DNA of 55,833 nucleotides from Shimia sp. (GCA_024224295.1 JAAENN010000082.1:1-55833), one strand, 5' to 3'. Shown: positions 26,369 to 35,602, counted from the first letter of the stretch. A program made the numbers and translations. Notes: generated by a model from the letters alone, not told the origin.

Positions 26369-27199
26369 ATGGCCGAAGATCCCCTTATCCTTAATCCTAA
26401 TGGCGGGTTGCCGCGACTTTTGGAAATTATGCGGCGTTTGCGCGATCCGGAGACCGGTTGCCCTTGGGATATTGAGCAGGATTTCGCCACCATCGCACCT
26501 TACACAATTGAGGAAGCGTATGAAGTGGCTGATGCGATTGAGCGAGAGGCTTGGGACGAGTTGAAAGGCGAGTTGGGCGATTTGCTGTTCCAGTCTGTGT
26601 TTCATGCGCAGATGGCGACAGAGCGAGGTCTGTTCACCTTTGATGAGGTCGTGGACACGATGTCGGACAAGATGCTGGCGCGCCATCCACATGTGTTTGG
26701 CGATGAGAACCGAGACAAATCCGCAGAGCAGCAGACCCGGGACTGGGAAGCCGTAAAGGCGGCAGAACGGGCAGGGAAGGCGCAGCAAGGCACTTTGGAC
26801 GGTGTGGCGCTTGGTCTGCCAGCCTTGCTGCGCGCAGTGAAGTTGCAAAACCGCGCCGCGCGAGTTGGATTTGACTGGCCGGATGTTTCTCAAGTGGTCG
26901 ACAAAATTGTTGAGGAAGCTGGGGAGCTGGCGGAAGCCCGCGACAAGCTATCGCAGGTGGAGATCGAAGAAGAGTTTGGCGATATGCTGTTCGTGATCGC
27001 CAATCTTGCGCGGCACCTAAAGATCGAGCCGGAGGCGGCGCTGCGGGCCACAAATGCCAAGTTTGTCAGGCGGTTTGAGGGCGTGGAAGCCAAACTCAAA
27101 GCACGCGGAAAGACGCCTCAGGAGAGCGATCTTGCGGAGATGGACGCGCTTTGGGATGAGGTAAAAGCGGAAGAAAAGGCCGCTCGCGCAGGATCGTGA
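26369..27199 (+). CDS. mazG: Nucleoside triphosphate pyrophosphohydrolase MazG
   Basis: 276 residues with two MazG repeats: PWDIEQDFATIAPYTIEEAYEVADAIE...ELKGELGDLLFQSVFHAQ, then VVDKIVEEAGELAEA...EEEFGDMLFVIANLARHL. The E-xx-E...E-xx-D Mg sites are intact in both. It hydrolyses NTPs to NMPs and pyrophosphate, limiting aberrant nucleotides. It is divergent from the amidohydrolase; the ATG has GGAG upstream. Confidence 0.93.
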   Translation: MAEDPLILNPNGGLPRLLEIMRRLRDPETGCPWDIEQDFATIAPYTIEEAYEVADAIEREAWDELKGELGDLLFQSVFHAQMATERGLFTFDEVVDTMSDKMLARHPHVFGDENRDKSAEQQTRDWEAVKAAERAGKAQQGTLDGVALGLPALLRAVKLQNRAARVGFDWPDVSQVVDKIVEEAGELAEARDKLSQVEIEEEFGDMLFVIANLARHLKIEPEAALRATNAKFVRRFEGVEAKLKARGKTPQESDLAEMDALWDEVKAEEKAARAGS

Positions 27200-27271
27200 A
27201 CTTGGTCGCATTGACCTGACTAAAAAACTCGGGCATGGCTGGGTCATCGAAATTCCTACGTGGGTGATGAC

Positions 27272-28285
27272 ATGACAAAAGTGTTTACAACGTCGATCTT
27301 TCTGGCGGCTGCGGCAGCCACCGCAGCGCCTGTTCTGGCAGATGAGGTCAACGTTTATTCCTACCGCCAGCCAGAGTTGATCAAGCCTTTGACTGATGCC
27401 TTTACCGAAGAAACCGGTATCAAGGTGAATGTGGCTTATCTGAAAAAAGGTATGGTTGAGCGTCTGCTGGCCGAAGGGGAACGCTCCCCTGCCGACCTCG
27501 TGCTGACCGTGGATATCTCCCGCTTGAACGCGGTGGTGGAGGCGGGCGTGACCCAGCCAGCCATCAGCGACGTGATCACAACAAACGTGCCGGAAGCCTA
27601 CCGTGACCCGGAGGGCCACTGGTTTGGTCTGACCACCCGTGCGCGCATCATCTACGCTTCAAAAGACCGCGTGGCCGAAGGCGAGGTGACCACCTACGAA
27701 GATCTGGCAGATCCGAAATGGGCAGGCCGCATCTGCACCCGGTCTGGCACCCATGCCTATAACGTTGCGCTGACCTCCGCGATTTTGGAGCACCATGGTG
27801 CAGAAGAGACCAAAGCCTGGCTGGAAGGTGTGAAGTCCAACCTGGCACGCAAGCCGCAGGGCAACGACCGCGCGCAGGTGAAAGCGATCTGGGCCGGCGA
27901 ATGTGATCTGGCCGTGGGCAACACCTACTACATGGGCAAGATGCTGAAAGACACCGAGCAGCAGGCCTGGGCGGACAGCGTGAACATTGTGTTCCCAACT
28001 TTTGAAGACGCCGGCACACATGTGAACATCTCTGGCATCGCGCTCACCAAAGCGGCGCCAAACAAAGACAACGCCGTCAAGATGATGGAATTTCTGACCA
28101 GTTCCAAGGCGCAGGAAGTCTATGCGACCGCCAACTTCGAATACCCAATTGCTCCGGGCACCGAGGCGGATGCGTTGGTTCAAAGCTGGGGCGAGTTTAC
28201 GCCGGATGATGTGAACCTGATGACACTAGCCGGCCACCGTGGCGAAGCGCTTAAGTTGATCGAACAGGTTGATTTCGACGGTTGA
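27272..28285 (+). CDS. Periplasmic Fe(3+)-binding protein of an ABC transporter (FutA/FbpA type)
   Basis: 337 residues from ATG 27272. Signal peptide MTKVFTTSIFLAAAAATAAPVLA. Class II iron-binding fold: EVNVYSYRQPELIKPLTDAFTEETGIKVN opens the first lobe, and NTYYMGKML supplies the tandem Tyr ligands typical of FutA/FbpA. No permease or ATPase gene is adjacent; a terminator follows, so the rest of the transporter must be elsewhere. An imperfect TGA-N9-TC element (27218-27232) upstream could be iron-responsive. Confidence 0.9.
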   Translation: MTKVFTTSIFLAAAAATAAPVLADEVNVYSYRQPELIKPLTDAFTEETGIKVNVAYLKKGMVERLLAEGERSPADLVLTVDISRLNAVVEAGVTQPAISDVITTNVPEAYRDPEGHWFGLTTRARIIYASKDRVAEGEVTTYEDLADPKWAGRICTRSGTHAYNVALTSAILEHHGAEETKAWLEGVKSNLARKPQGNDRAQVKAIWAGECDLAVGNTYYMGKMLKDTEQQAWADSVNIVFPTFEDAGTHVNISGIALTKAAPNKDNAVKMMEFLTSSKAQEVYATANFEYPIAPGTEADALVQSWGEFTPDDVNLMTLAGHRGEALKLIEQVDFDG

Positions 28286-28308
28286 TTCCTCGTCAGAAGT
28301 AAAATTTC

Positions 28309-28337
28309 AAAGCGGCTCCTGTGTGGGCCGCTTTTTT
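28309..28337 (+). terminator. Intrinsic terminator of the iron-binding protein gene
   Basis: An 8-bp stem AAAGCGGC/GCCGCTTT (28309-28316/28327-28334) runs into TTTTTT ending at 28337, 24 bp after the stop. Confidence 0.85.
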
Positions 28338-28415
28338 ATTGTGAATAAAGGTTTTGACGCTCGGCCGATGCAGGCCGTGTGTCACCGGTTCAAGGCCGGC
28401 ATATGCAAATGCCGC

Positions 28416-29624
28416 TCAGCCAGTCAGTGTTGCAACGGTTTTGGGCCATGGATCTTCAAACGCGGCGCCTTGCTTCCAGGCCTCAATCTCTTCATCAGTG
28501 CAGAAACACGTGTTCAGCGCGTCAACAAAGTCATCAAGTTCAGCGTTGTCGCCGATGACCGTCATCTGACAGCGGCGATCCCCAAAATCGGAGTGTTGGC
28601 CTTGCAGTTTGGCTTCCATCGCTTCGCGCTCCCAATCAGATAGGTTGAGGCTCTCGTCTTCTAACGTGCTGATTCTCCAGTAGTTCACGATTTCCAGCCC
28701 CACGTTGCCGCCAGTCTGGTTCCATAGCAAAACAAGCGAGTCACGCGTTGGCAGCCAGAAGAACCCTTTGCTGCGGTAAATGCCAATCCCAAGGAATTTG
28801 TTATACACATCCCAAAGCCGCTGCGGATGAAACGGGCGGGGGTCACGTAGCAAGCGTGTGCCAATCTCATAGCTTTCCGGTTGGGCCATTGGGGTATTTC
28901 CGTGCTCCGCCTCCCATTCGGTCAGCTCTGCACCAAGCGTGGCGACACGGTCAAAATCATACTTTGGAAGCGCCAGGATTTGCTCAAGGCTCACGTTGCC
29001 CCACTGCATAGCAAAAACGTCGGCTAATGGGTTCAACGGATGTACTGCCTGCGCCACCTGCTGCAGCACTTCTGGCGTGACCTTGTCGCTTTTGCTCAAC
29101 AAAATGCGACTGGCGAGCATGATTTGCTCCGCCAACAGGTTTTCCACGCCGCGTCGTCCGGCCTGAAGATGAGCGCTGGCGTTGGGATGGATCGAGCGGC
29201 CCAGATCGTGGTCCTGGGACAGAACAACGGTGTCTACAACGGACAGGAACCCATGCAATTCCAGGCTTTCCATGTTTTTTATGGCGGTCAATAGCGGCCA
29301 GGGATGAGTGCTGCCGGATGTTTCGATCAACAGATGCGTGACCGCGCCATCGGACAAGACGCGCTTCACCGCCTCTGCAAATTTTTCTAGGCCGTCCGGG
29401 CTGCTGATGCTGCCACCGGGGATGCTGGCAAAATAGGGGCTATTGCGAGAAATCACTTCGCTTGTGTCCAACACTGAGCCGTCCACATCTAGTGTGCTCA
29501 TTTCATTGACGACGACGCCAAGGGTCACGTTCTCCGCCGCACGGGCCTGCACCAGTAGGTTTTGCATCAACGTGGTTTTACCGGCCCCAAGGAAGCCATT
29601 CAAAACGGTAGTTGGTATTGGCAT
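28416..29624 (-). CDS. COG0523 (CobW/ZNG1-like) GTPase with Ser-substituted metal motif
   Basis: 402 residues from ATG 29624 (AAAGGA upstream). G-domain: Walker A NGFLGAGKTTL (residues 9-19), VVVNEMSTLDVD and LLIETSGSTHP. The usual CxCC zinc motif after the Walker A region reads GGSISSP, with Ser72, Ser74 and Ser75 in place of Cys. The C-terminal CobW_C domain is complete (HPQRLWDVYNKFLGIGIYRSKGFFWLPTR), with a CFC near the end. COG0523 proteins load metal into client enzymes or help under zinc starvation. A Zur-like palindrome 32 bp upstream supports a zinc-starvation role. The Cys loss means metal handling must differ from the standard model. Confidence 0.88.
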   Translation of the reverse strand: MPIPTTVLNGFLGAGKTTLMQNLLVQARAAENVTLGVVVNEMSTLDVDGSVLDTSEVISRNSPYFASIPGGSISSPDGLEKFAEAVKRVLSDGAVTHLLIETSGSTHPWPLLTAIKNMESLELHGFLSVVDTVVLSQDHDLGRSIHPNASAHLQAGRRGVENLLAEQIMLASRILLSKSDKVTPEVLQQVAQAVHPLNPLADVFAMQWGNVSLEQILALPKYDFDRVATLGAELTEWEAEHGNTPMAQPESYEIGTRLLRDPRPFHPQRLWDVYNKFLGIGIYRSKGFFWLPTRDSLVLLWNQTGGNVGLEIVNYWRISTLEDESLNLSDWEREAMEAKLQGQHSDFGDRRCQMTVIGDNAELDDFVDALNTCFCTDEEIEAWKQGAAFEDPWPKTVATLTG

Positions 29625-29655
29625 GAGAGTGTCCTTTGAGGGCAAAGATCACGCT

Positions 29656-29668
29656 GTTATAATGTAAC
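29656..29668 (-). promoter_or_regulatory. Putative Zur box upstream of COG0523 GTPase
   Basis: GTTATAATGTAAC is an imperfect palindrome (GTTA-N5-TAAC, matching at 10 of 12 paired positions). It looks like known Zur operators built on GTTATA/TATAAC. It lies 32 bp before the GTPase start codon, a good position for repression by zinc-loaded Zur. Confidence 0.6.
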
Positions 29669-29803
29669 CTTCTGTGGTGTCCAGTTCGCCCGAGTAAGTC
29701 TCTTCTTTCATTTGCAAGCGCGCCAACACAGCACTGACACGACGCCAATGCACCGACCTGCACCGGCACAACCGTGTGCGGAGGAGATGAGAGTTTTGAG
29801 ATT

Positions 29804-30991
29804 TCACTCCAACCTTGCTCGCAGTACGCGCAGCATGTTCTCGCCCATGACTTTTTGGATTTGTGCCTGGTTCAAACCCACATCCATCAGTGCTTGCGTC
29901 AGTGCCGCTAACTCGGACGTATCAAATGCTGTTCCTACGGAGCCATCAAAGTCTGAGCCCAGAGACACGTGGTTTTCGCCCAATAGGTCCACTGCCGCTT
30001 TCACGGTTTTGGCCACACCCGCCGGGCTGTCATCACAGGTTACATCGGCCCAATAACCAATGCCAACCACGCCACCGCCGTGTTCCATGCCGTTTTGCAC
30101 AATCGCTTGCATCAGCGCATCTTCGTAGTTTCGCTTCACCGGGCAATTTCCGTAAATGCCGGTGTGACTGACGATCATTGGCATGTCGGTCATCTCGATC
30201 ACATCTCGCGCCACTTGTGGGCTGGAGTGGGCCACATCGATCACCAGATTGCGCGCCTCCACCGCTTTCACCACCTCGCGGCCAAAGGTGGTTAGACCCT
30301 TGTTGCCAATACCATGCAGCGAGCCACCAAGTGCGTTGTCAAAAAAATGCTGTAAGCCAATTACGCGGTAGCCGACGTCTTGCAGCTTTTGCAGGTTGTC
30401 GATGTTACCTTCGAGCGGGTGGGCACCTTCGATGCCCAACATGCCAGCGACCACGGTCTGGCCCGCCGCGCGGTCGGCCAGCACCGCGTCGATTTCCGCT
30501 TTGGTGCGTACCACGCGCAGTTGGCCGTCAGAGCGGGATTCTGCGTCATGCAGGCGCTCTGCCTGATAAATCGCACGTTCAAAAATTGAGTCCCATGTGC
30601 GCGATGGCCACAACTGACCCACGGCCAGCAACGTTATGTTGTCACGCGCCTCTGCGGAATTGCTGTCATAGTTTTGACCAGCCGGGGATTTCGTCACCGC
30701 AGTGAAGACCTGCACCGCGACGTTGCCTGCGATCAGGCGGGGTAGGTCGACATGCCCGCGATTGGCATGTTCCAATGGGTCACGCTTCCACAGCAGCGTG
30801 TCGGCGTGCCAGTCGCCCACGGTGAGGCTGGCGTGCAGATTCTTGGCGGCCTCGCTGACCTCATAAGGGGCGTGATCTTTCACCGTGTTGCGCGATTTCT
30901 CCACGTGACCCGGCGCGACAATCAAAAATGCCGCTACAGCCACCGCCACAACCAACAACAGGCGTCCCAGCCATTTCCCCAGAAAGCGCAT
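29804..30991 (-). CDS. Membrane dipeptidase (peptidase M19)
   Basis: 395 residues. An N-terminal hydrophobic segment (LGRLLLVVAVAVAAFLIVAPG) anchors or exports it. The amidohydrolase-barrel zinc motifs are in order: GDWHADTLLW (H-x-D), MLGIEGAHPL (bridging Glu), VIDVAHSSPQ, MIVSHTGIYG and SLGSDFDGSVG. M19 enzymes cleave L,D- or D-containing dipeptides; in bacteria they are often peptidoglycan-peptide or cilastatin-type dipeptidases. The periplasmic side is likely. It stands alone, with 125 bp to the COG0523 box downstream. Confidence 0.9.
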   Translation of the reverse strand: MRFLGKWLGRLLLVVAVAVAAFLIVAPGHVEKSRNTVKDHAPYEVSEAAKNLHASLTVGDWHADTLLWKRDPLEHANRGHVDLPRLIAGNVAVQVFTAVTKSPAGQNYDSNSAEARDNITLLAVGQLWPSRTWDSIFERAIYQAERLHDAESRSDGQLRVVRTKAEIDAVLADRAAGQTVVAGMLGIEGAHPLEGNIDNLQKLQDVGYRVIGLQHFFDNALGGSLHGIGNKGLTTFGREVVKAVEARNLVIDVAHSSPQVARDVIEMTDMPMIVSHTGIYGNCPVKRNYEDALMQAIVQNGMEHGGGVVGIGYWADVTCDDSPAGVAKTVKAAVDLLGENHVSLGSDFDGSVGTAFDTSELAALTQALMDVGLNQAQIQKVMGENMLRVLRARLE

Positions 30992-31078
30992 CTTCTCTCC
31001 CCCAATGCGTGTGTTTGCCCGCAGCCTAGGAGGGCGGGCGCATTTGTCAAAGGTTGACGTTGGGGGAAATGCGCAGGG

Positions 31079-31519
31079 TTACATGCGAACGCAGTTGATT
31101 GGCGCGTTATCTGCGGAGAGGATCATGTAGTTCTCAGAAGTGAATGTCACCTTGGCGCTGACGCCGTTGTCCTCCAGCAGTCCTTGGCGCAGGGCGTCTG
31201 CATGCTCGCTGCGCGTTGCGTCCTCACCGTTGATAAGTAGCCTATTCACATAGGCGCTGACCGGCGTGTCGCTGAGCATGCCATTGTCCAGTTGATAGTC
31301 AGAGCGGTATCGGGCCTGCGCGGAGACCTCCTGATCAAGACCCAAGAACTCGATGTTCACCAATGCGTCTAGGCGTCCGTTGTCGTTGAATGTGACATTG
31401 GAGATAGCGTCATTGTCCGCCGTGGTGCGCGCGCAGGTCCAGGTGCCTAGGATCGATTGCGCAGAGCCTAAGGGCGCGGTGCAGAGAACAACGGCAGCGG
31501 CGGTCAGGACGGCTTTCAT
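31079..31519 (-). CDS. Small secreted protein, unknown
   Basis: 146 residues from ATG 31519 (GGGAG upstream). A signal peptide (MKAVLTAAAVVLCTAPLGSAQ) is followed by ILGTWTCARTTADNDAISNVTFNDNGRLDALVNIEF, a pattern of beta strands with GTW at the start that recalls lipocalin-like or calycin folds. Two Cys (TWTC and the terminal INCVRM) could form a disulfide. No function can be assigned. Confidence 0.6.
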   Translation of the reverse strand: MKAVLTAAAVVLCTAPLGSAQSILGTWTCARTTADNDAISNVTFNDNGRLDALVNIEFLGLDQEVSAQARYRSDYQLDNGMLSDTPVSAYVNRLLINGEDATRSEHADALRQGLLEDNGVSAKVTFTSENYMILSADNAPINCVRM

Positions 31520-31676
31520 ATCGGGTCTCCCTTGGGACAACTGGCGCACAAACAACGCAGAAACTGTTCCTGTAAAGCGTAGAGCAGGCCGCGGAACGCT
31601 TCAATCGTTGAGTGTGATTGTTTTGAACACAAGGGCGCGGCTATGGTGGGAGAGGTACAAAGGCTAAGGGGCAAAA

Positions 31677-32162
31677 ATGGCGCAAGTTTTGATTGTCTAT
31701 CACTCCCGAACAGGGGGCAGCCGACAGATGGCCGATGCGGCGTTTGCGGCGGCGCAGGTCGAGGGAGAAGCGCGGCTGTTGCGGGCGGAAGAGGCGCTGC
31801 CTAAGGATGTGCTGGCGGCGGATGGCTATCTGTTTTGTGCCCCGGAAAACCTCGCCGCTCTATCAGGTGCAATGAAGGAGTTTTTTGACCGCTGTTACTA
31901 TCCGGTGCTGGGGCAGGTCGAGGGGCGGCCCTACGCGCAGATGATCTGTGCCGGGTCTGACGGTGAAGGCGCGGCGCGGCAACTGGCGCGGATTGCCACC
32001 GGGTGGCGGCTCAAAGAGGTGCAGCCGCCTTTAATTGTTTGCACCTATGCGCAGACGGAAGAGGCTATTTTGGCGGAAAAGGTGATTGATCCAGCGGATT
32101 TGGCGCGCTGTATGGAATTGGGCGCAGCGCTTGGGGCTGGTCTGGCGATGGGAGTGTTTTGA
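31677..32162 (+). CDS. Flavodoxin-family / NADPH-dependent FMN reductase-like protein
   Basis: 161 residues; AAGGGG precedes the ATG. The FMN phosphate-binding loop is VYHSRTGGSRQMADA, and the second flavin loop is FCAPENLAALSGAMKEFFDRCYYP. The length fits flavodoxin-like quinone or FMN reductases. The redox partner is unknown. Convergent with the MAPEG gene, with only 3 bp between stops. Confidence 0.8.
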   Translation: MAQVLIVYHSRTGGSRQMADAAFAAAQVEGEARLLRAEEALPKDVLAADGYLFCAPENLAALSGAMKEFFDRCYYPVLGQVEGRPYAQMICAGSDGEGAARQLARIATGWRLKEVQPPLIVCTYAQTEEAILAEKVIDPADLARCMELGAALGAGLAMGVF

Positions 32163-32165
32163 GCC

Positions 32166-32738
32166 TTAGAGAAACAATGCAACAGCCAAATAGCAGGCCA
32201 TGCCGAACAAGGCTGTCAAGCTCACGGTCATGAAGAGCCCGCGTAAGCCGTCCTTGCCCGTGAGGTAGGAAAAAGCGTGGCCCAGGCGACCAACCGCAAA
32301 TGCTAAAAACCAGACCCAAATCACAAGACTGGATGCCGAGATTAGGATTGAGGGTAGGGCAAGAAGCGCAAAATAGACGGTATTTTCAGTGGCATTTGTG
32401 TGGGCATTGTGGCGGCGTTTGAGTTCGGACCTGCCTGTGTCGGACGCCTCGCGCTCGTTGGTGCCTGCGGCTTGCCACTCTTCCGGTGTGGCGTGCAGGT
32501 TATGGCGCAAGCGGGTGAGTTCCGTGCTGGTCATAAGCCAAATATGGTTTGCGAGTAGCAGAGAGATACTGACAGAAAGCGCTGCAAGGTGAGCGTGGGT
32601 TGGCAAGCTGGGCGCGGCAGGTTGCACGCCAAAAGCAAAGAGGTTCAGACCAAACGCCAGTGCAATTAAGGCAAAAGGATAGGCAACGATGATCCGCGAA
32701 AACTTACGTTGTTTAGCGGTTGTCTCGTCTGACGTCAT
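32166..32738 (-). CDS. MAPEG-family integral membrane protein
   Basis: 190 residues from ATG 32738. Four membrane helices are visible. The family signature appears as NATENTVYFALLALPSILI and VWFLAFAVGRLGHAFSYLTG (the E-N...R-x-x-H pattern). Human MAPEG members conjugate glutathione or make eicosanoids; bacterial ones have mostly unknown substrates. It lies downstream of pepF after a terminator. Confidence 0.8.
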   Translation of the reverse strand: MTSDETTAKQRKFSRIIVAYPFALIALAFGLNLFAFGVQPAAPSLPTHAHLAALSVSISLLLANHIWLMTSTELTRLRHNLHATPEEWQAAGTNEREASDTGRSELKRRHNAHTNATENTVYFALLALPSILISASSLVIWVWFLAFAVGRLGHAFSYLTGKDGLRGLFMTVSLTALFGMACYLAVALFL

Positions 32739-32776
32739 GCGGAGGCCCCAATCAACAAAGACACTGGTAACAAAGC

Positions 32777-32796
32777 GGGGCTGCCGAAGCAGCCCC
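32777..32796 (-). terminator. Intrinsic terminator downstream of pepF
   Basis: A perfect 8-bp stem GGGGCTGC/GCAGCCCC with a 4-nt loop lies 12 bp after the pepF stop. On the minus strand it is followed by GCTTTGTT. Confidence 0.6.
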
Positions 32797-32807
32797 ATAA
32801 ATTTAGT

Positions 32808-34625
32808 TTACTCCATCGCCTCAAGCTCGTCGATCATCGACGAAATCATGCTAAGGCCTTTGTCCCAGAACTTCGGATCAGAGGCGTCCAGGCCAAAGGG
32901 GGCCAGTAGTTCGGAGTGGTGCTTGGAACCGCCCGCTTTGAGCATCTCGAAGTATTTGTCCTCAAAGCCTTCGTCGCCCTCGGCGTAAACCGCATAGAGC
33001 GCGTTTACGAGGCCGTCGCCAAAGGCATAGGCGTAGACGTAGAAGGGCGAGTGCACGAAGTGCGGGATGTAGGCCCAGAAGGTCTCGTAGCCGTCCATAT
33101 ACTCAAAAGCGTCGCCAAGGCTTTCAGCCTGCACCGACATCCACAGCGCGTTGATGTCTTCTGGTGTCAGCTCGCTTTCACGACGGGCGGCGTGCAGTTT
33201 GCATTCAAAGTCGTAGAACGCGATCTGGCGCACCACGGTGTTGATCATGTCCTCAACCTTGCCCGCCAGTAGGATTTTGCGTTGCTCCTGGGTTTCGGCT
33301 TTGTCCAGCATCGCGCGGAAGGTGAGCATTTCGCCAAACACTGAGGCGGTTTCTGCCAGTGTCAGCGGGGTGGAGGACAACATCTCGCCCTGTTCTGCCG
33401 CCAGCACTTGGTGCACGCCGTGACCCAGTTCGTGCGCGAGGGTCATGACGTCACGGGGTTTGCCGAGGTAGTTGAGCATCACATAGGGGTGCACGCTCGT
33501 CACGGTGGGGTGAGCAAAAGCGCCGGGGGCTTTGCCGGGTTTCACCCCTGCGTCGATCCAGCCTTTGCTAAAGAATGGCTCGGCCAGTTCGCCCATGCGT
33601 GGGTCAAAGGCGTTGTAGGCGTCCATCACAGTATTTTGGGCGGTGTCCCAATCCACGGTGGTGGGGTCTTCCATCGGCAGCGGCGCGTTGCGGTCCCAGA
33701 CCTGCATCACATCTAGGCCCAGCCATTTACGCTTTAGCTCATAGTAGCGGTGGCTCAGTTTTGGATAGGCAGCGACAACCGCATCGCGCAGGGCCTCGAC
33801 CACCTCCGGTTCCACATCGTTGGACAGGTGGCGGCCAGTTTGCGCGGAGGGCATGTTGCGCCAACGGTCGATGACTTCTTTTTCTTTGGTCGCGGTGTTG
33901 TGCACCCGTGCGAAGATTTTGATGTTTTCGGCAAAGACTTCCGCCAGTTCCCGCGCCGCCGCTTCGCGCTTCTCGCGATCCGGGTCGGTCAGGAAATTCA
34001 GCGTGCCTTCGATGTTCAGCTCTTCGCCGTTCACGTTGAAGGTCAGCCCGGCGATGGTCTCGTCAAATAGACGTTCCCATGCGTCGCCCACCACGCCAAG
34101 ATCGTGCAGGAACTTCTCCAGCTCGTCGGACAGCTGGTGTGGCTTCATTGCGCGGATGCGGCGGAAGACCGGCTCATACCGGGCAAGTTCCGCGTTTTCT
34201 GCAAAGGCATCGGAGAGTGTGTCATCCTCGATACGGTTGAGTTCCAGGGTGAAAAACACCAGCGGCGTGGAGAAGTTTGTCAGCTTTTCCTGCATGTTGG
34301 CCATGAACTGCGCACGTTCGGCGTCGGTGGTCAGCTGGTAATAACGCAGACCGGCATAGGACATGATGCGGCCGGAGGTCTGGCTGATCTTTTCGTGGCG
34401 CTGCACACAGGTCAGCAGGTCGCTTGCTGAGAGAGCTGCCAGCTTGCCTTCGTAGTCGGCGGCAAAGGCGGCGCATTCGCCTTCGAGCCATTCGAGGTCT
34501 GCTGTCAGCTCTGGCGCGTCGTCGCCTTTGTACAGGTCGCTCAGGTCCCACTCGGGCAGGTCGCCAAACTCGTTGGCGCCGGAAGAGGCATTTGCATCGC
34601 GGACAGGGAAGGGAAGGTTCAGCAT
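32808..34625 (-). CDS. pepF: Oligoendopeptidase F (peptidase M3B)
   Basis: 605 residues. Zinc motif HELGHGVHQ at 398-406, with the third ligand expected in the TASVFGEML segment. The N-terminal lobe (DLPEWDLSDLYKGDDAPEL) and the C-terminal YVYAYAFGDGLVNALYAVY are typical of the family. It is a cytoplasmic metallopeptidase that degrades oligopeptides of about 7-17 residues. It is divergent from the FAH-family gene (127 bp). Confidence 0.95.
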   Translation of the reverse strand: MLNLPFPVRDANASSGANEFGDLPEWDLSDLYKGDDAPELTADLEWLEGECAAFAADYEGKLAALSASDLLTCVQRHEKISQTSGRIMSYAGLRYYQLTTDAERAQFMANMQEKLTNFSTPLVFFTLELNRIEDDTLSDAFAENAELARYEPVFRRIRAMKPHQLSDELEKFLHDLGVVGDAWERLFDETIAGLTFNVNGEELNIEGTLNFLTDPDREKREAAARELAEVFAENIKIFARVHNTATKEKEVIDRWRNMPSAQTGRHLSNDVEPEVVEALRDAVVAAYPKLSHRYYELKRKWLGLDVMQVWDRNAPLPMEDPTTVDWDTAQNTVMDAYNAFDPRMGELAEPFFSKGWIDAGVKPGKAPGAFAHPTVTSVHPYVMLNYLGKPRDVMTLAHELGHGVHQVLAAEQGEMLSSTPLTLAETASVFGEMLTFRAMLDKAETQEQRKILLAGKVEDMINTVVRQIAFYDFECKLHAARRESELTPEDINALWMSVQAESLGDAFEYMDGYETFWAYIPHFVHSPFYVYAYAFGDGLVNALYAVYAEGDEGFEDKYFEMLKAGGSKHHSELLAPFGLDASDPKFWDKGLSMISSMIDELEAME

Positions 34626-34752
34626 GGAAGCGGCCTTTGTTCAGAAATCTGTTGTGGATCAGATAGGCAGAGCGGGGCGGGAGGTTCAAGAGGGGGTTGC
34701 ACTCCTTTGCGCGGCGCGGGAGCATGGCGGCAGGTCTAAGACGGAGGATGAG

Positions 34753-35583
34753 ATGCGGTTTGTGCGGTATGGCGAACGTGGGGCGGAGAAGCCCGGCGTG
34801 TTGGATAATGCGGGTCAGGTGCGGGATTTGTCCGGCGTTGTGGCGGATTTGGCCGGTGACGTATTGGCAGACCTGCCGAAGGTGGATCCGGAAAACCTGC
34901 CCTTAGCGGAAGGCGATCTGCGTCTGGGCGCACCTGTTTCGCAGGTTGGCAAATACCTCTGCATTGGTTTGAATTATTCTGACCATGCCGAAGAGGCGGG
35001 GATGGATATTCCCAAGGAACCGATCCTGTTCATGAAGGCCACCAGCGCCATTGTCGGTCCAGATGATCCGGTGGTTTTGCCACGTGATTCTGAGAAGGGC
35101 GACTGGGAGGTAGAATTGGCCGTGGTGATTGGCAAGGCGGCGAAATATGTCTCTAAGGAAGACGCGCTGACCCATGTGGCAGGCTACACGATCGCTAACG
35201 ATGTGTCCGAGCGCAGCTTGCAGATTGAGCGCGGGGGGCAGTGGACCAAAGGCAAAAGCTGCGACAGCTTTGGGCCGCTGGGGCCTTGGCTGGTGACGCC
35301 GGATGAGGTGGGTGACGTGCAGGACCTTGCGCTGTCTTTGGAAGTGAATGGCGAGCGGGTGCAAACCGGCTCTACGGCGTCGATGGTTTTTGGGGTGGCG
35401 GAAATCATTTCTTACCTTAGCGAAATGATGACCCTGCATCCTGGAGATGTGATTGCCACCGGCACGCCGCCCGGCGTTGGCATGGGCTTTAAGCCGCCAC
35501 GCTATTTGCGGGCAGGCGATGTGATGGAGTTGAGCATCGAAGGCTTGGGCAAGCAGCGCCAACGGGTGATGCGCGACGGGTGA
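34753..35583 (+). CDS. Fumarylacetoacetate hydrolase family protein
   Basis: 276 residues; GGAGG lies 5 nt before ATG 34753. The frame is open further upstream into pepF but without a site. The FAH fold is clear: KYLCIGLNYSDHAEEAG, the metal site LPRDSEKGDWEVELAVVIGK (E-x-E), TIANDVSERSLQIERGGQWTKGKSCDSFGPLGPWLVT, and GDVIATGTPPGVGMGF. Members cleave or decarboxylate beta-diketo acids (ureidoglycolate-lyase-like or acylpyruvase-like). hppD lies 12 kb away, so a tyrosine-catabolism role cannot be inferred from position. Confidence 0.87.
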   Translation: MRFVRYGERGAEKPGVLDNAGQVRDLSGVVADLAGDVLADLPKVDPENLPLAEGDLRLGAPVSQVGKYLCIGLNYSDHAEEAGMDIPKEPILFMKATSAIVGPDDPVVLPRDSEKGDWEVELAVVIGKAAKYVSKEDALTHVAGYTIANDVSERSLQIERGGQWTKGKSCDSFGPLGPWLVTPDEVGDVQDLALSLEVNGERVQTGSTASMVFGVAEIISYLSEMMTLHPGDVIATGTPPGVGMGFKPPRYLRAGDVMELSIEGLGKQRQRVMRDG

Positions 35584-35602
35584 GATCTACTGCTACTAAG
35601 AG

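Noticed and set aside
34624-34752. N-terminal extension of the FAH-family protein (MEAAFVQ...)
   Set aside because: The extension has no ribosome-binding site, while ATG 34753 has GGAGG at ideal spacing and begins the conserved fold.
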